Of a stretch of DNA of 64,000 nt, positions 11,053 to 21,237 are shown piece after piece; position 1 is the stretch's first letter, and each line of letters starts with the position of its first letter. Under the pieces are notes generated by a model. It searched no databases and was not told where the DNA came from. It saw nothing but the letters and a program-made list of their open reading frames with translations. Source of the DNA: Campylobacter aviculae. Lineage in GTDB: Bacteria; Campylobacterota; Campylobacteria; Campylobacterales; Campylobacteraceae. Where the stretch lies: contig NZ_NXMA01000003.1 in the NCBI RefSeq assembly GCF_005406215.1, positions 97,921-161,920 on the forward strand. The letters are read 5' to 3'. Made by a program: the position numbers and the translations under genes.

Positions 11053-12870
11053 TCATTTTATATCTTTTAATTTTTGTGCCGCCTTTTTACCTACAAGAGT
11101 GCAAAGTTCATCAAAATTTGCTTCATAGATGGATTCAAAATTCCCATAATAAGCTAAAAGTTTATGTATTACTCCTGTACTTAAACCCAATTTAACCAAT
11201 TTGGAACTTTCTAAATCTTGTTTTTTCTTTGTTTTTTGATGAAAACTTATAGCAAAACGATGTGCTTCATCTCTTAATTTTTGCAAAAATTGCAATTTTT
11301 TATCATCCACACTCAAAGAAAACTCGCCACTAAAAGAATGAATTTTATCTTTAGCGCCTCCTTTAGCTCTATGCGCTTTTGCATCAATTTTTTCTTTAGA
11401 AATGGCTAAAATATCTATATTAGCACCACTACTTAAAACAATATCTTTTGCTAGTTCCAATAAAGCTTTTCCACCATCTATAAGCCATAAATCAGGCGGG
11501 GTATTGTTTTGAAAATCCAAAGCCCTACGCGTTAAAACTTCTCGCATCTGCTCATAATCATTTTTATATTCAAGATGAAATTTTCTATATGAATTTTTAT
11601 CCCATGCTCCAAATTTATAAACCACCATGGCTCCGACATTTGCAATCCCTTGTAAATGAGAATTATCAAAAATTTCAATATGATTTGGAAAATTTTCAAG
11701 TTCAAAATACTCTTGAATCTCTTTTTGTATTTTAAAATTGCTATTTTTTTGTTCTTTTTCTATATTTAAAAGTGCATTTTCAAAAGCAAGATCACAAATT
11801 TTTCTTTTTTCTCCTATTTTTGGCATCTTGATACTGATTTTTTTCTCAAAGCGTTTGCTTAAAATTTCCTCTAAAAGCTCTCTATCATCAAATTCTTCAT
11901 AAGTATAAATAGTATTAGCTATTAAAGGCGTATCGGTATTAAAATTCTCTAAAATAAGTTGTTTATAAATTTCATTTTTTTCAAAACTTAAAGCATTTTT
12001 TAAAAGGGTTGTTTTAGAATTTACACTGATAATCTTTCCATTTTGCACCACAAAACGAATCGTTGAAAGCATAGAATCTTTAAAAGCAACCGCAAAAATC
12101 TCAAAATCCTCCAATTTAGCAATATCAATTTGAATTTTTACCTCCAAATCTTTAATGGTAGCAATTTGATCTCTTACCTTAGCTGCTTCTTCATAATTTT
12201 CATTTTGAGCCAGACTAAGCATTTGTTTTTCTAAATTTTTAATTAAAATGCTAGGATTTAAAAGTGCATTAATGGCACTATCTAGGATTTTTTTATATTC
12301 TTCCTGAGTAACTCCATTATCACAAGGTGCTAAACAACGATGAATTTGATAAAAAATACAAGGATTTTTACAATTTGCTTTTTGTTTCAAAGGATAATAC
12401 AAATAAAGAGCATTTAAAAGCTCTTTAGCTCCTTTAAAAAAAGGGCCAAAATATCTGATTTTGGTTTTTTTTATAAGTTTTCTTGTGCTTTGAAAACGTG
12501 GAAAATCTTCATTAAAATCAACATAGATATAAGGGTAAGTTTTATCATCTCTTAAAAGTATATTGTATTTTGGATGCAATTGCTTGATAAAAGAATTTTC
12601 CAAAATTAAAGCATCAGCTTCTGAATTGGTTGTGATAAATTCTAAATGCACCGCCTCTTCTATCATTTTTTGTATTCTTAAAGAATTTTTACTATTTGCA
12701 CACAATTTAGGACGAAAAGTGAAATAACTCCTGACTCTATTTTTTAAATTCTTCGCCTTGCCCACATATAAAAGTTTTCCATTTTGATCAAAATACTGAT
12801 AAACGCCTGCTTTTTGAGGTAAGGTTTGCAATTCTTTTTCTAAAATATTTTTAGATGATTTTTCAAGCAT
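11053..12870 (-). CDS. uvrC: Excinuclease ABC subunit C
   Basis: Dual-incision nuclease of nucleotide excision repair, partner of UvrB. Domains in order: GIY-YIG nuclease (LPQKAGVYQYFDQNGKLLYVGKAKNL, split here as GVYQYF and LYVGKAKNL, residues ~17-45), a cysteine-rich segment (NCKNPCIFYQIHRCLAPC), the UvrB-interacting UVR motif (YEEAAKVRDQI, ~205), the RNase H-like C-terminal nuclease (FDNSHLQG, LIDGGK), and a terminal helix-hairpin-helix. 605 residues is full length. It overlaps the upstream gene by 8 bp. Confidence 0.97.
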   Translation of the reverse strand: MLEKSSKNILEKELQTLPQKAGVYQYFDQNGKLLYVGKAKNLKNRVRSYFTFRPKLCANSKNSLRIQKMIEEAVHLEFITTNSEADALILENSFIKQLHPKYNILLRDDKTYPYIYVDFNEDFPRFQSTRKLIKKTKIRYFGPFFKGAKELLNALYLYYPLKQKANCKNPCIFYQIHRCLAPCDNGVTQEEYKKILDSAINALLNPSILIKNLEKQMLSLAQNENYEEAAKVRDQIATIKDLEVKIQIDIAKLEDFEIFAVAFKDSMLSTIRFVVQNGKIISVNSKTTLLKNALSFEKNEIYKQLILENFNTDTPLIANTIYTYEEFDDRELLEEILSKRFEKKISIKMPKIGEKRKICDLAFENALLNIEKEQKNSNFKIQKEIQEYFELENFPNHIEIFDNSHLQGIANVGAMVVYKFGAWDKNSYRKFHLEYKNDYEQMREVLTRRALDFQNNTPPDLWLIDGGKALLELAKDIVLSSGANIDILAISKEKIDAKAHRAKGGAKDKIHSFSGEFSLSVDDKKLQFLQKLRDEAHRFAISFHQKTKKKQDLESSKLVKLGLSTGVIHKLLAYYGNFESIYEANFDELCTLVGKKAAQKLKDIK

Positions 12871-13339
12871 TTTTTATAATTTGCCTTAATTCTTCAAATT
12901 TATTTGCTAACACTTTATTTTCAAAAGTATTTTTAAACCGACCAAAACTTAACTCAATGTAAGGTTTTTTGCTTATGAAATTTTCATTCTTATTTTGGGC
13001 GTAGTTATATCTTTGCGTAAAAACTTTAATATCTTTAATATTTGAAAAACCGCTTAAAGGATATACTTGGGCGTATTTTTTTATGAGAATTTTAATATAA
13101 ATTTTGCTATTATCATGGTTTAATTCTTGAAAGCCTGCAGGATGCGAAGTAATGATATTTAAAATATCATTTTTTATATAAATCCTAGCTATTAAACGTT
13201 GCTTTGTAGGTGGTAAAGAATTTAAAAAATCCTTACAAAAAAACAAAGTTTTTAAAGGTTTATAATGAGATTTACTCATCAAATCATTAACAATAGCACT
13301 AACATTTTTAATCATTTTTTGATTTTGAATTTTTATCAT
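12863..13339 (-). CDS. Conserved hypothetical protein upstream of uvrC
   Basis: 158 residues, basic, no signal peptide or membrane segment. A middle stretch (ARIYIKNDILNIITSHPAGFQELN) loosely recalls the beta-strand/helix pattern of DUF721/DciA proteins, ancestral DnaB helicase loaders, but I could not confirm it by eye. The start may be ATG 13339 or the in-frame ATG at 13315; neither has a strong ribosome-binding site, and the shorter form would avoid overlap with the lipoprotein gene on the other strand. It overlaps uvrC by 8 bp and is probably co-transcribed with it. Confidence 0.6.
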   Translation of the reverse strand: MIKIQNQKMIKNVSAIVNDLMSKSHYKPLKTLFFCKDFLNSLPPTKQRLIARIYIKNDILNIITSHPAGFQELNHDNSKIYIKILIKKYAQVYPLSGFSNIKDIKVFTQRYNYAQNKNENFISKKPYIELSFGRFKNTFENKVLANKFEELRQIIKNA

Positions 13340-13474
13340 AAAATAATTTTATCATTTTTTTTCTTAATTTTTTTGTGCTCTTGTGGATATAAAGGCGATC
13401 CGCAATACACAACTTATGAACAAAATGGCTCAATAAAAAGCATTAAAAAATATGAACAACTCAATAGGTGGTGA
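13325..13474 (+). CDS. Small LptM-like outer-membrane lipoprotein candidate
   Basis: A 49-residue peptide with a lipoprotein signal: n-region MNFYHK, hydrophobic core [10 protein letters not shown], then [11 protein letters not shown]. After the presumed lipidated cysteine comes C-G-x-K-G, the hallmark of the tiny LptM/YifL family (usually C-G-x-K-G-P-L), which assists LptD maturation in enterobacteria. The start codon is uncertain: no ATG lies near the signal, TTG 13325 or TTG 13319 fit best, and the frame stays open to an ATG at 13265. The stop lies 4 bp before guaA. It would be easy to miss in automated annotation. Confidence 0.55.
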   Translation: MNFYHKIILSFFFLIFLCSCGYKGDPQYTTYEQNGSIKSIKKYEQLNRW

Positions 13475-13478
13475 TATA

Positions 13479-15014
13479 ATGAAAAAAGCAGATATTTTAG
13501 TTTTAGATTTTGGCTCTCAATACACACAATTAATCGCTAGAAGATTAAGAGAACAAGGGGTTTATGCGGAAATTTTACCCTTTAATGTAAGCTTAGCTGA
13601 TATTAAGGCAAAAGAACCTAAAGGAATTATATTAAGTGGTGGTCCAGCAAGTGTTTATGCAAGAGATGCTTATTTTTGCGACAAAGGTGTTTTTGATTTA
13701 GGTTTGCCTATTCTTGGAATTTGTTATGGTATGCAACTTATGGCGCATCATTTTAGTGCTAGTGTTGCTCCAGCAGGACACAAAGAATATGGAAAAGCGA
13801 CTATAGAAATTCAAAAAGATAGTGCATTGTTTAAAAATTTACCTAAAAAACAAACCGTATGGATGAGTCATTCTGATAAAGTAGAAAATTTACCTCAAGG
13901 CTTTGAAGTTTTAGCAACGAGTGAAAATAGTCCTTTTTGCGTCTTTGCTAATGAAGAAAAAAAATTCTTTGCTTTGCAATTTCACCCAGAAGTTCAGCAC
14001 AGCGAATTTGGTAAAAATATTTTGAAAAATTTTGCCAAATACGCTTGTAATTGCGAAAGTGTTTGGAATATGGGCTCTTTTGCTAAAACTCAAACAGAAA
14101 AAATTCGCGAAGAAGTCGGAAGTGATAAAGTTTTATGTGCTGTAAGTGGTGGGGTTGATAGTAGTGTTGTGGCAGCGCTTTTATCAAGTGCGATTAAAAA
14201 ACAAGTCATCGTTGTTTTTGTAGATAATGGCTTGTTACGTGCCAACGAACGCGAGCAGGTCGAATTTATGTTTAAAAACACACTAAAAACAGATCTTATA
14301 AGCATTGATGCGAGTGAAATTTTTCTAAGTCGTTTAGCCGGAGTGATCGATCCTGAACAAAAAAGAAAAATCATAGGAAATACCTTTATAGAAGTTTTTG
14401 AACAAGAAGCAAAAAAACATAGCGATGTTAAATATCTCGCTCAAGGCACTCTTTATACCGATATCATTGAAAGTTCAGTCATCGGCGCTAGTAAGACTAT
14501 TAAAAGTCATCACAACGTCGGAGGCTTACCTGAAAAAATGAATTTAAAACTCATCGAGCCTTTAAAAGAAATTTTTAAAGACGAAGTGAGAGTCTTGGGT
14601 TTAGAACTAGGCTTAAGCAAAGAAGTTGTTTATCGTCATCCTTTTCCAGGACCTGGCCTTGCTATACGCATTATGGGTGAAGTGAATCGCCCTAGCTTGG
14701 AATTACTCAGACAAGCAGATGTTATTTTACTTGAAGAGTTAAAAAGTACTGGTTGGTATGATAAAACTTGGCAAGCATTTTGCGTACTCTTAAATGTAAA
14801 AAGTGTCGGCGTTATGGGAGATAATCGCACGTATGATAATACCATTTGCATACGTGTTGTGGATGCAAGCGATGGAATGACTGCAACTTTTTCACATCTA
14901 CCTTATGAAATTTTAGAAAATATCAGCCGTCGCATCATCAATGAAGTAAAAGGAATCAATCGCGTAGTGTATGATATATCGAGCAAACCACCTGCAACAA
15001 TAGAATGGGAGTGA
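13479..15014 (+). CDS. guaA: GMP synthase (glutamine-hydrolysing)
   Basis: Converts XMP to GMP using glutamine and ATP. The class I glutamine amidotransferase domain is N-terminal, with its nucleophile in GICYGMQLM (residues ~79-87) and the His-Glu pair in QFHPEVQ (~168). The ATP-pyrophosphatase domain has SGGVDSS (~222), and the GuaA dimerisation domain is C-terminal ([12 protein letters not shown], ending ATIEWE). ATG 13479 behind an AGGTGG site gives 511 residues, the normal size. The longer reading from 13452 runs through the lipoprotein gene and is unlikely. Confidence 0.97.
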   Translation: MKKADILVLDFGSQYTQLIARRLREQGVYAEILPFNVSLADIKAKEPKGIILSGGPASVYARDAYFCDKGVFDLGLPILGICYGMQLMAHHFSASVAPAGHKEYGKATIEIQKDSALFKNLPKKQTVWMSHSDKVENLPQGFEVLATSENSPFCVFANEEKKFFALQFHPEVQHSEFGKNILKNFAKYACNCESVWNMGSFAKTQTEKIREEVGSDKVLCAVSGGVDSSVVAALLSSAIKKQVIVVFVDNGLLRANEREQVEFMFKNTLKTDLISIDASEIFLSRLAGVIDPEQKRKIIGNTFIEVFEQEAKKHSDVKYLAQGTLYTDIIESSVIGASKTIKSHHNVGGLPEKMNLKLIEPLKEIFKDEVRVLGLELGLSKEVVYRHPFPGPGLAIRIMGEVNRPSLELLRQADVILLEELKSTGWYDKTWQAFCVLLNVKSVGVMGDNRTYDNTICIRVVDASDGMTATFSHLPYEILENISRRIINEVKGINRVVYDISSKPPATIEWE

Positions 15015-15587
15015 TTATTTCTTACAATAATACACTATAGCCGGTGGGATATTTTGCCAAACTATTTTTGAAATTTTTACCTCGCTAAAAAGTTCAAAAA
15101 TTTTTAAACGAAAAGCTTTACTAGAAGGGCTTGGAAGTATATAAGCAAAGGTTGTAAAATATCCGCCTTTAGACAAATTTTTATGAATTACTGTTAAAAG
15201 TCTTTCTTGTTCGTTATTTTTAAGTAAAGCCCAAGGAATTCCAGAAACTATAATATCCACATTTGGCATAGCTCTTTGATGTAAAAAATGCTCTAGATTT
15301 TCAGCATTTCCAATTTGTAAATCTAAATTTTCATATTTTTTAGAAAGTTTCTGCGCCATTTGATCATTAATTTCTATCGCAAAAAACTTAGCATCCTTAT
15401 GTTTTCTTTGAAGTATAGCTTCTGTAAATGCTCCTGTTCCTGGTCCTATTTCAACTATATTTTTAACACTTTCTAAGCCTATATTTTGAGTAATGGTTTT
15501 TCTTAGTTTTTTAGAACTAGGACACAAAGCCCCTACTTGTTTAGGATTTTTTAAATAATAATAAAAAAACACAGCATTTTTCCTCAA
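15015..15587 (-). CDS. Class I SAM-dependent methyltransferase (phospholipid N-methyltransferase-like)
   Basis: 190 residues with SAM motif I EIGPGTGAFTEAI (~45-57) and the acidic motif II FFAIEINDQM. The N-terminal KNPKQVGALCPSSKKL is typical of the COG3963 group, which contains PmtA-type phospholipid N-methyltransferases and rRNA adenine dimethylase relatives. IVSGIPWALL corresponds to the post-motif IV segment. Substrate unknown: lipid is the family-level guess. It is convergent with guaA and starts directly after its stop. Confidence 0.7.
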   Translation of the reverse strand: MRKNAVFFYYYLKNPKQVGALCPSSKKLRKTITQNIGLESVKNIVEIGPGTGAFTEAILQRKHKDAKFFAIEINDQMAQKLSKKYENLDLQIGNAENLEHFLHQRAMPNVDIIVSGIPWALLKNNEQERLLTVIHKNLSKGGYFTTFAYILPSPSSKAFRLKIFELFSEVKISKIVWQNIPPAIVYYCKK

Positions 15588-15739
15588 TTTTAAAGATTTA
15601 ATATCTTTATAAAAAATATAATTATAAAAATACTAAATGAAGTCAATGTGAATTTTAAAACTAAAAACTAAAAACTATTATTAAAATTTTATAAAAATAA
15701 AGTTAAAATTATTCTTTTAAAACATTTCAAGGATGAAAT

Positions 15740-17200
15740 ATGCACGGAAAAATAGCCATTTATATGGATTCTACTGGACGAGGAACCGTTACAAATTCGG
15801 CAAATACTTTTTTTGATTTTAATCGTCAAATTTGGAATGATAAAAAAAGTATGCCAACAGTTGGAATGCTTGTAGAATTTAGAACACTTTCTGTGGAAAC
15901 AAAAAATGAAGATGGATCTCAGGCTCCTGTTAGTAAAACGATTACTGGTATAAGACCTTCTAAATTTCAAGAATTTAAAGAAGGTGATTTTATCACAGAA
16001 AATGATTTTTGGAAAACAGATAATGATGATGAATTAGAAGATTTGCAAAATTCTAGAAGAAGTGCTTATGTTGCAGAACTTTATAGAACTATAGACTTTG
16101 ATTCTATTGAAAAAATACCTTTATCTCTTACTATTCCTCAGGCTATACAAAAATATTTTGCCCATGAAATTTTATCTGTAGAAACTTTACAATCGAATTT
16201 AGAAGATGAAAAAGATATTCCATGTGTTTTAGATTATGTTATCATTAAAAGATTTTTATTTAAAGCTTATGATACTCTAATTTTTATGGACAATAGTATT
16301 GATCAAACTCAATTTAATGCTTTAAAAAGTATTATGATGCACTTAGAAAATTCATACAAACAAATAGTTGCAGATCGCAAACCTAATATAACTAAAATTT
16401 TTAATGAAACTTTCTTATCTTTACAATGTCATTATCAAGCCCTTGTAGCGACTATAGATACGAGAAAAAATAGACTTGCCTCTCTTGAAGCACAAATGAA
16501 AACTTTACAATCTGAAATCAATCTTAAAGCTAATGCAGCTAATGTGGATCCGGAAAAAATCAAAGCTAAACAGGAAAAATTAGAAAAACTCCAAAAAGAA
16601 GCAGAAAACTATAAAACTACTCTTAAAAGACTTGGAGCCCTACAAGAGGATTTTTATAAAAAAAATTATAATATTTTCGAAAATGCCTTTAAACTTTCAC
16701 GCGAGAAACTTTTTAAAAAAATTGTAACAGGGCTTAATTTATGTGCTACTATTATGGATACTAAAATTTGGCACCTATCTTTAAAATCTTCAGGCGTTAA
16801 AAATTCATACTTTACAATGAGTAATATAGAAAATTCCTTTTGTTCTCTTTCATTTGCAGAACATTATTTAAGCAGATTGAATAAATCTGCCTTAAATCCT
16901 TTTGATCAAAAGCTTTCCATTTATATTCAAAAAATTACCAAGGAACAAAGAAGGAAATTTTTAGTTGTGACCTCTGATCTTGATTTACTTTGCAAACTAA
17001 AAATTGAAAATTTTGCCCAAAATCCTTATTATCTTGTAAAATATGCCCCTAAAAAAGTTAATTATCAATCTTTAATGCGTGATAATACTTTCGATATAGT
17101 CTATATTGATGAAAAACATGTCTGGGAAAGTGTAGCAGATATAATCTTGCAAGGAAAACATTTTGATAAAACAGGAAAAACCAAATTTAAGCTTATCTAA
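15740..17200 (+). CDS. Hypothetical protein with cold-shock-like N-terminus and coiled coil
   Basis: 486 residues. The first ~60 (HGKIAIYMDSTGRGTVTN, FFDFNRQIW, PTVGMLVEF) follow the spacing of a cold-shock-type OB fold. Residues ~240-300 are a charged heptad-rich coiled coil (LEAQMKTLQSEINLKANA, IKAKQEKLEKLQKEAENY). The C-terminal ~90 residues (KFLVVTSDLDLLCKLK, NTFDIVYIDEKH) look like a degenerate Rossmann or receiver-like unit. No signal or membrane helix. A single gene with its own upstream AT-rich region; followed by the 6S RNA candidate. Function unknown. Confidence 0.75.
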   Translation: MHGKIAIYMDSTGRGTVTNSANTFFDFNRQIWNDKKSMPTVGMLVEFRTLSVETKNEDGSQAPVSKTITGIRPSKFQEFKEGDFITENDFWKTDNDDELEDLQNSRRSAYVAELYRTIDFDSIEKIPLSLTIPQAIQKYFAHEILSVETLQSNLEDEKDIPCVLDYVIIKRFLFKAYDTLIFMDNSIDQTQFNALKSIMMHLENSYKQIVADRKPNITKIFNETFLSLQCHYQALVATIDTRKNRLASLEAQMKTLQSEINLKANAANVDPEKIKAKQEKLEKLQKEAENYKTTLKRLGALQEDFYKKNYNIFENAFKLSREKLFKKIVTGLNLCATIMDTKIWHLSLKSSGVKNSYFTMSNIENSFCSLSFAEHYLSRLNKSALNPFDQKLSIYIQKITKEQRRKFLVVTSDLDLLCKLKIENFAQNPYYLVKYAPKKVNYQSLMRDNTFDIVYIDEKHVWESVADIILQGKHFDKTGKTKFKLI

Positions 17201-17227
17201 AACATAGAATTTTAAGCTAAATAAGGC

Positions 17228-17233
17228 TATAAT
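17228..17233 (+). promoter_or_regulatory. -10 box of the 6S RNA candidate
   Basis: TATAAT with a transcription start expected 6-7 bases downstream, exactly where the closing stem of the RNA begins (17239). Confidence 0.7.
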
Positions 17234-17238
17234 TACTT

Positions 17239-17418
17239 GCCTAGGCGGTACGTATTTTAAGTGATCCAACACATACTTTCTTACTGTGATGTGCAATTTA
17301 CCGTGTCTGTGGCATCGTTTGAATTTCGAAAGAAATGAGAAGTTGCAGCCTTTAAAAATTGCCTAACGGTTTCCTTTGACTTTTTGGGGTCAACTTTTGC
17401 AAACGACTGCTTGGGTTT
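17239..17418 (+). ncRNA. ssrS: 6S RNA (ssrS) candidate
   Basis: A ~180-nt non-coding, GC-richer stretch right after a perfect -10 box. Its ends pair: GCCTAGGC (17239-17246) with GCTTGGGT (17409-17416), eight pairs including three G-U wobbles. A long rod with interior loops is expected between them, as in 6S RNA, which mimics an open promoter and sequesters RNA polymerase. In epsilonproteobacteria 6S RNA lies just upstream of purD, as far as I recall, and that is its place here. I have not folded it; the identification rests on size, position, promoter and closing helix. Confidence 0.72.
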
Positions 17419-17431
17419 AAGAGGAGAATGA

Positions 17432-18682
17432 ATGAAAATAATGATTTTAGGTAGCGGTGCTCGCGAATATTCTATCGCTTTAGCTTTGAAAAATACAAAT
17501 GAAAATTTAAAATTCTATTTTTCGCCTGGAAATGGTGCTACTCAAAATCTTGGCACCAATATTGATCTTAAAGAACCTTTAGAATTAGCAAATTACGCAA
17601 AAGAAAATGAAATTGATCTTTGTATAGTAGGTAGTGAAAATTTTTTAGCTCAAGGCATTGTAGATATTTTTAAACAACACAATCTTGCTATATTTGGTCC
17701 TACTAAAGCAGCGGCTATGCTTGAAACTTCAAAATCTTTTATGAAAAATTTTCTTCAAAAATACCAAATTAAAACGGCTAAATTTTTAAATACAAATGAT
17801 CTAGAAAAAGCCAAAGAGTTTATTTTAAATTTAATACCACCTATAGTTGTAAAAGCTGATGGATTATGTGCTGGAAAAGGTGTAATTATAGCACAAACTC
17901 ATGAACAGGCTATAGAATCGGCTTCTAAAATGCTTAGCGGAGAAAGTTTTGGGGATGCAGGAAAATTTATAGTCATAGAAGAATTTTTAGATGGATTTGA
18001 ACTTAGTGTTTTTGCAGTCTGTGATGGAGACGATTTCATTTTATTACCTGCAGCACAAGATCATAAAAAACTACTTGACAACGATCTAGGTCCAAACACA
18101 GGTGGGATGGGGGCTTATGCACCAAGTTCTTTGGCTAATGAAAACTTACTTGAAAAAATCAAAAAAGATATCATTATTCCTACTTTAGCTGGAATGAAAA
18201 AAGAAGGCAGCGAATTTAGTGGGGTTTTGTTTATAGGAATTATGGTTGTAGAGCAAGAACCTTATGTTTTAGAATTTAATGTAAGATTTGGAGATCCAGA
18301 ATGTGAAGTTTTAATGCCTTTAATTGAAAATCCTTTAGATCTTATTTTAGCAGCTACCCAAAAACGCTTAAAAAACACAAAAATTGAGATAAAAAAAGAA
18401 TATGCCGTAGGGGTTGTTTGTGCTAGTGAAAATTATCCATATAAAAACTCTAAAAAAACAGAAATTTCTATAAAAAATATTCCAGAAAATACACATATAT
18501 CTTATGCCGGAGTTAGTCTAGACAATGGTAAATTAATGGCAGATGGAGGGCGTATTTTAGTTTGCGTTGGTATAGGTAAAGATATAAAAGAGGCACAAGC
18601 GAATGCTTATAAGCTTTGTGAAAATATAGAGTTTGCAGGCAAACAATTTAGAAAAGATATTGCACATCAGGTTATTCAATGA
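17432..18682 (+). CDS. purD: Phosphoribosylamine-glycine ligase (GAR synthetase)
   Basis: Second step of de novo purine synthesis. The N-terminal Rossmann part [16 protein letters not shown], the ATP-grasp core with [11 protein letters not shown] (~145) and the GARS signature RFGDPECEV (~280) are all present. 416 residues, full length. GAGGAG sits 5 bp before the ATG, directly after the 3' end of the 6S RNA candidate, so the mRNA may arise by read-through from the 6S promoter. Its stop overlaps the RDD gene by 4 bp. Confidence 0.96.
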   Translation: MKIMILGSGAREYSIALALKNTNENLKFYFSPGNGATQNLGTNIDLKEPLELANYAKENEIDLCIVGSENFLAQGIVDIFKQHNLAIFGPTKAAAMLETSKSFMKNFLQKYQIKTAKFLNTNDLEKAKEFILNLIPPIVVKADGLCAGKGVIIAQTHEQAIESASKMLSGESFGDAGKFIVIEEFLDGFELSVFAVCDGDDFILLPAAQDHKKLLDNDLGPNTGGMGAYAPSSLANENLLEKIKKDIIIPTLAGMKKEGSEFSGVLFIGIMVVEQEPYVLEFNVRFGDPECEVLMPLIENPLDLILAATQKRLKNTKIEIKKEYAVGVVCASENYPYKNSKKTEISIKNIPENTHISYAGVSLDNGKLMADGGRILVCVGIGKDIKEAQANAYKLCENIEFAGKQFRKDIAHQVIQ

Positions 18683-19131
18683 ATGAAGATTTAATGACGC
18701 GTCTAGAGCGTGAAAATTTAAGTATTGCTAGTTTTGGGAAAAGAGTGTTGGCTTATTTTATAGATAATTTTATACTTTCTTTAATTGTCTGTGTGATTTT
18801 TTATGATCAATTGCTTCAATCAAAAAATTTACTAGAAACAACGCAAATATTAGGTAATTTTTACCTAGGGTTCATTTTACTTCATTTTACTTATCAAACA
18901 ATTTTTACGTATTTATATGGCGCTAGTTTAGGAAAAATAGTATGCAAAATTATCATTCTAGATGAAAGTCTTTTAGATAAACCCAATTTAATGCAAAGTT
19001 GCATTAGATCAGCTATTAGGCAGTTAAGTGATATGGCATTTATGTTAGGTTTTGCCTGGGCATTAGGCAATGATTTACGTAAAACTTGGGAAGATTATTT
19101 GGCAAGGACGATAGTAGTTGATGTGGCGTAA
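18679..19131 (+). CDS. RDD-family integral membrane protein
   Basis: 150 residues with three hydrophobic segments (~30-50, ~60-85, ~115-135) and the RDD hallmarks: arginine in the first helix region ([17 protein letters not shown]-x5-D) and a second aspartate. The [15 protein letters not shown] loop is typical. Function of RDD proteins is mostly unknown; some are Na+/H+ antiporter-like. It overlaps purD and lptD at its two ends (4 and 11 bp), inside a tightly packed operon. Confidence 0.82.
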   Translation: MNEDLMTRLERENLSIASFGKRVLAYFIDNFILSLIVCVIFYDQLLQSKNLLETTQILGNFYLGFILLHFTYQTIFTYLYGASLGKIVCKIIILDESLLDKPNLMQSCIRSAIRQLSDMAFMLGFAWALGNDLRKTWEDYLARTIVVDVA

Positions 19132-21169
19132 ACTCTTCCTATTGCTTTGCATAAATGTTTTTTTAAATGCAACTCAAGTTGATATTTATGCACTTAATGC
19201 GAAAAAGGAAGGGGATATTCTTACTGCAAATAATGACGTTGTTATATTTTCAGATTTTTATTTTATCACCGCCGATAAAGCCATCTATAATGAAAAAAGC
19301 GGAGATATAGAGCTTTTTGGTGATGTTAACATTTTAAGAGGACAAAATGAACGTTCTCATTCAAATTATGCAAAAATTAATCTCAATTTAAATGAAGCTA
19401 GTTTTAATAACTTTTTCTTTTCTAATAATAATCTAGAAGTATGGTTTCAGAGCAAAACAAGTTATTTAAATAATGAAATTTTTGAAAGTAAAATTTCTTC
19501 AGTTTCGAGTTGTAATGTTGAAGATCCGGATTGGGAAATTCGATTTTCTAAAGGTTGGCTTAATAGAAAAAACAATTTTGTTCATTTATATAATGCAAGA
19601 TTATACGTAAAAGATTTTCCAATCTTTTATTTACCCTATTTTGGTTTTAGTGCGGACACGCATCGACAAAGTGGTCTTTTAATCCCTAAGATTGTTTTAA
19701 AAAGAGATGAAGGCTTATATTATGAACAACCTATTTACTTTGCAACAGATGAAAATTGGGATTTGCAATTAAATCCTCAAATTAGAACTGATAGAGGTTT
19801 TGGACTTTATTCTACTTTAAGATTTGTAGATTCACCCTATTCTATGGGTGAGCTTAATTTTGGTGGATTTAAGGACAATTCATCTTATTATCATAAAGAA
19901 AATCTAAAAAACCACACACATATAGGTGCTGAATTAAAATATGCTAGAGATGATTTAATTAAATCTTTACTTAATGATAATTTTCAAGAAGGCTTATGGA
20001 TAGATGCAACTTATCTTAACGATATTGATTATTTTAATCTTAGTAGCAATAACTATCGTGATTTAAATTCCCTAGTCACTTCTAGAGTAAATTATTTTTT
20101 AGCTGATGAGAACAACTACTATGGTGCTTACGCAAAATATTATATTGATACCTCTAAATTAAATAATAATACAACCTTGCAAGAATATCCAAGTTTTCAA
20201 TATCATCATTTTTTAAATAATTTATTTGATGAACGTTTGCATTATTCTTTTGATGCATCTTTTCATAATTTTTATCGCCCGGTAGGTCCTTATGCAAATC
20301 AAATTAATTTAGAATTGCCTATTTCATATCATAATGCTTTTTTTGGAGATTTATTGCATTTTACTTTTACAGAAAATTTATTTGCTTCCTTTATAAACTA
20401 TACCAAAGTTCCAGAAAAAAAACACGAGCATTATTTTCAAAATACTCATAGCTTTAATTTTTATACAGATCTTTCTAAAAGATATGATAGTTTTTTTCAT
20501 ACTTTAAATTTCGGATTGGAATATTTACTACTTGGAGCAAAATCAGGTAATATTAGTGAAAATTATCTTGAAGAATCTACCCAAAAAGATGATCATATTA
20601 ATTTTTATACTACACAATATTTTTATAATACTTCCGGGCAAAAAAAAATAAAGCATAAAATTAATCTTGAATATTTAAAAGAAAAAAATAATTTTGATGA
20701 GTTAAAAAATTTATTCACTTACTATTATAGTGAAAATATTGATTTTAATAGCGAAATCATTTATTCTTATATCCAACAACATTTTACAAATATAATCAAC
20801 CAAATAGAATTCAATACAAATTCTAATTTCAATTGGAATTTTTCGCACGCCTATCAAAATAACGAATACGGTAAATATAATTTTATAGGCACACGTGCAA
20901 ACTATATCGCAACACCAAATTATAATTTATTTGGAGGAATTTGGTTTGATACCCAAAGATCTCATGCAAATATGTGGGAATTAGGTTATACTTTTCAACG
21001 CAAATGTTGGAATTATTCTTTAATGTATAGAGAAAGAATTGACCCACAACTCACAAGCGCTGGGATCACTGCTAAAAATCAAAGCGGAGTTTATTTTGTA
21101 TTTAATTTTTATCCACTAGGTGGAATTAAATATGATTTTTCACTAGCCGAGACTGAAAATAAAATTTAA
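19121..21169 (+). CDS. lptD: LPS-assembly outer-membrane protein LptD
   Basis: Outer-membrane beta-barrel that inserts lipooligosaccharide with LptE. Signal peptide at 1-17 ([17 protein letters not shown]), N-terminal OstA/LptA-like jellyroll (~20-140), a conserved cysteine in [12 protein letters not shown], then an aromatic-rich barrel with alternating strands up to the end. 682 residues from ATG 19121, shorter than E. coli LptD but usual for the class. The barrel is strongly AT-rich. It lies in the purD-RDD-lptD-pnp run; a putative LptM-like lipoprotein lies ~5.6 kb upstream. Confidence 0.93.
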   Translation: MWRKLFLLLCINVFLNATQVDIYALNAKKEGDILTANNDVVIFSDFYFITADKAIYNEKSGDIELFGDVNILRGQNERSHSNYAKINLNLNEASFNNFFFSNNNLEVWFQSKTSYLNNEIFESKISSVSSCNVEDPDWEIRFSKGWLNRKNNFVHLYNARLYVKDFPIFYLPYFGFSADTHRQSGLLIPKIVLKRDEGLYYEQPIYFATDENWDLQLNPQIRTDRGFGLYSTLRFVDSPYSMGELNFGGFKDNSSYYHKENLKNHTHIGAELKYARDDLIKSLLNDNFQEGLWIDATYLNDIDYFNLSSNNYRDLNSLVTSRVNYFLADENNYYGAYAKYYIDTSKLNNNTTLQEYPSFQYHHFLNNLFDERLHYSFDASFHNFYRPVGPYANQINLELPISYHNAFFGDLLHFTFTENLFASFINYTKVPEKKHEHYFQNTHSFNFYTDLSKRYDSFFHTLNFGLEYLLLGAKSGNISENYLEESTQKDDHINFYTTQYFYNTSGQKKIKHKINLEYLKEKNNFDELKNLFTYYYSENIDFNSEIIYSYIQQHFTNIINQIEFNTNSNFNWNFSHAYQNNEYGKYNFIGTRANYIATPNYNLFGGIWFDTQRSHANMWELGYTFQRKCWNYSLMYRERIDPQLTSAGITAKNQSGVYFVFNFYPLGGIKYDFSLAETENKI

Positions 21170-21237
21170 AGGAAGGACATTTGTTTAATATTTTTAAAAA
21201 TCTAACCCATTTATTATCTGGAAAAAAAGGACAAACT

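Noticed and set aside
13452..13478. Longer guaA start at 13452
   Set aside because: It would overlap the lipoprotein frame. ATG 13479 has a good ribosome-binding site and gives the standard GuaA N-terminus.
15655..15680. Short direct repeat of AAAACT units upstream of the 486-residue hypothetical gene
   Set aside because: Low-complexity A-rich intergenic DNA, few units and no spacer pattern. Not a CRISPR and not clearly functional.
21181..21237. TTG start of pnp 57 bp upstream
   Set aside because: The extension is not part of the family. ATG 21238 has its own AAAGGA site and the normal N-terminus, although an AAGGAAGG before the TTG leaves a small chance of a leader peptide.
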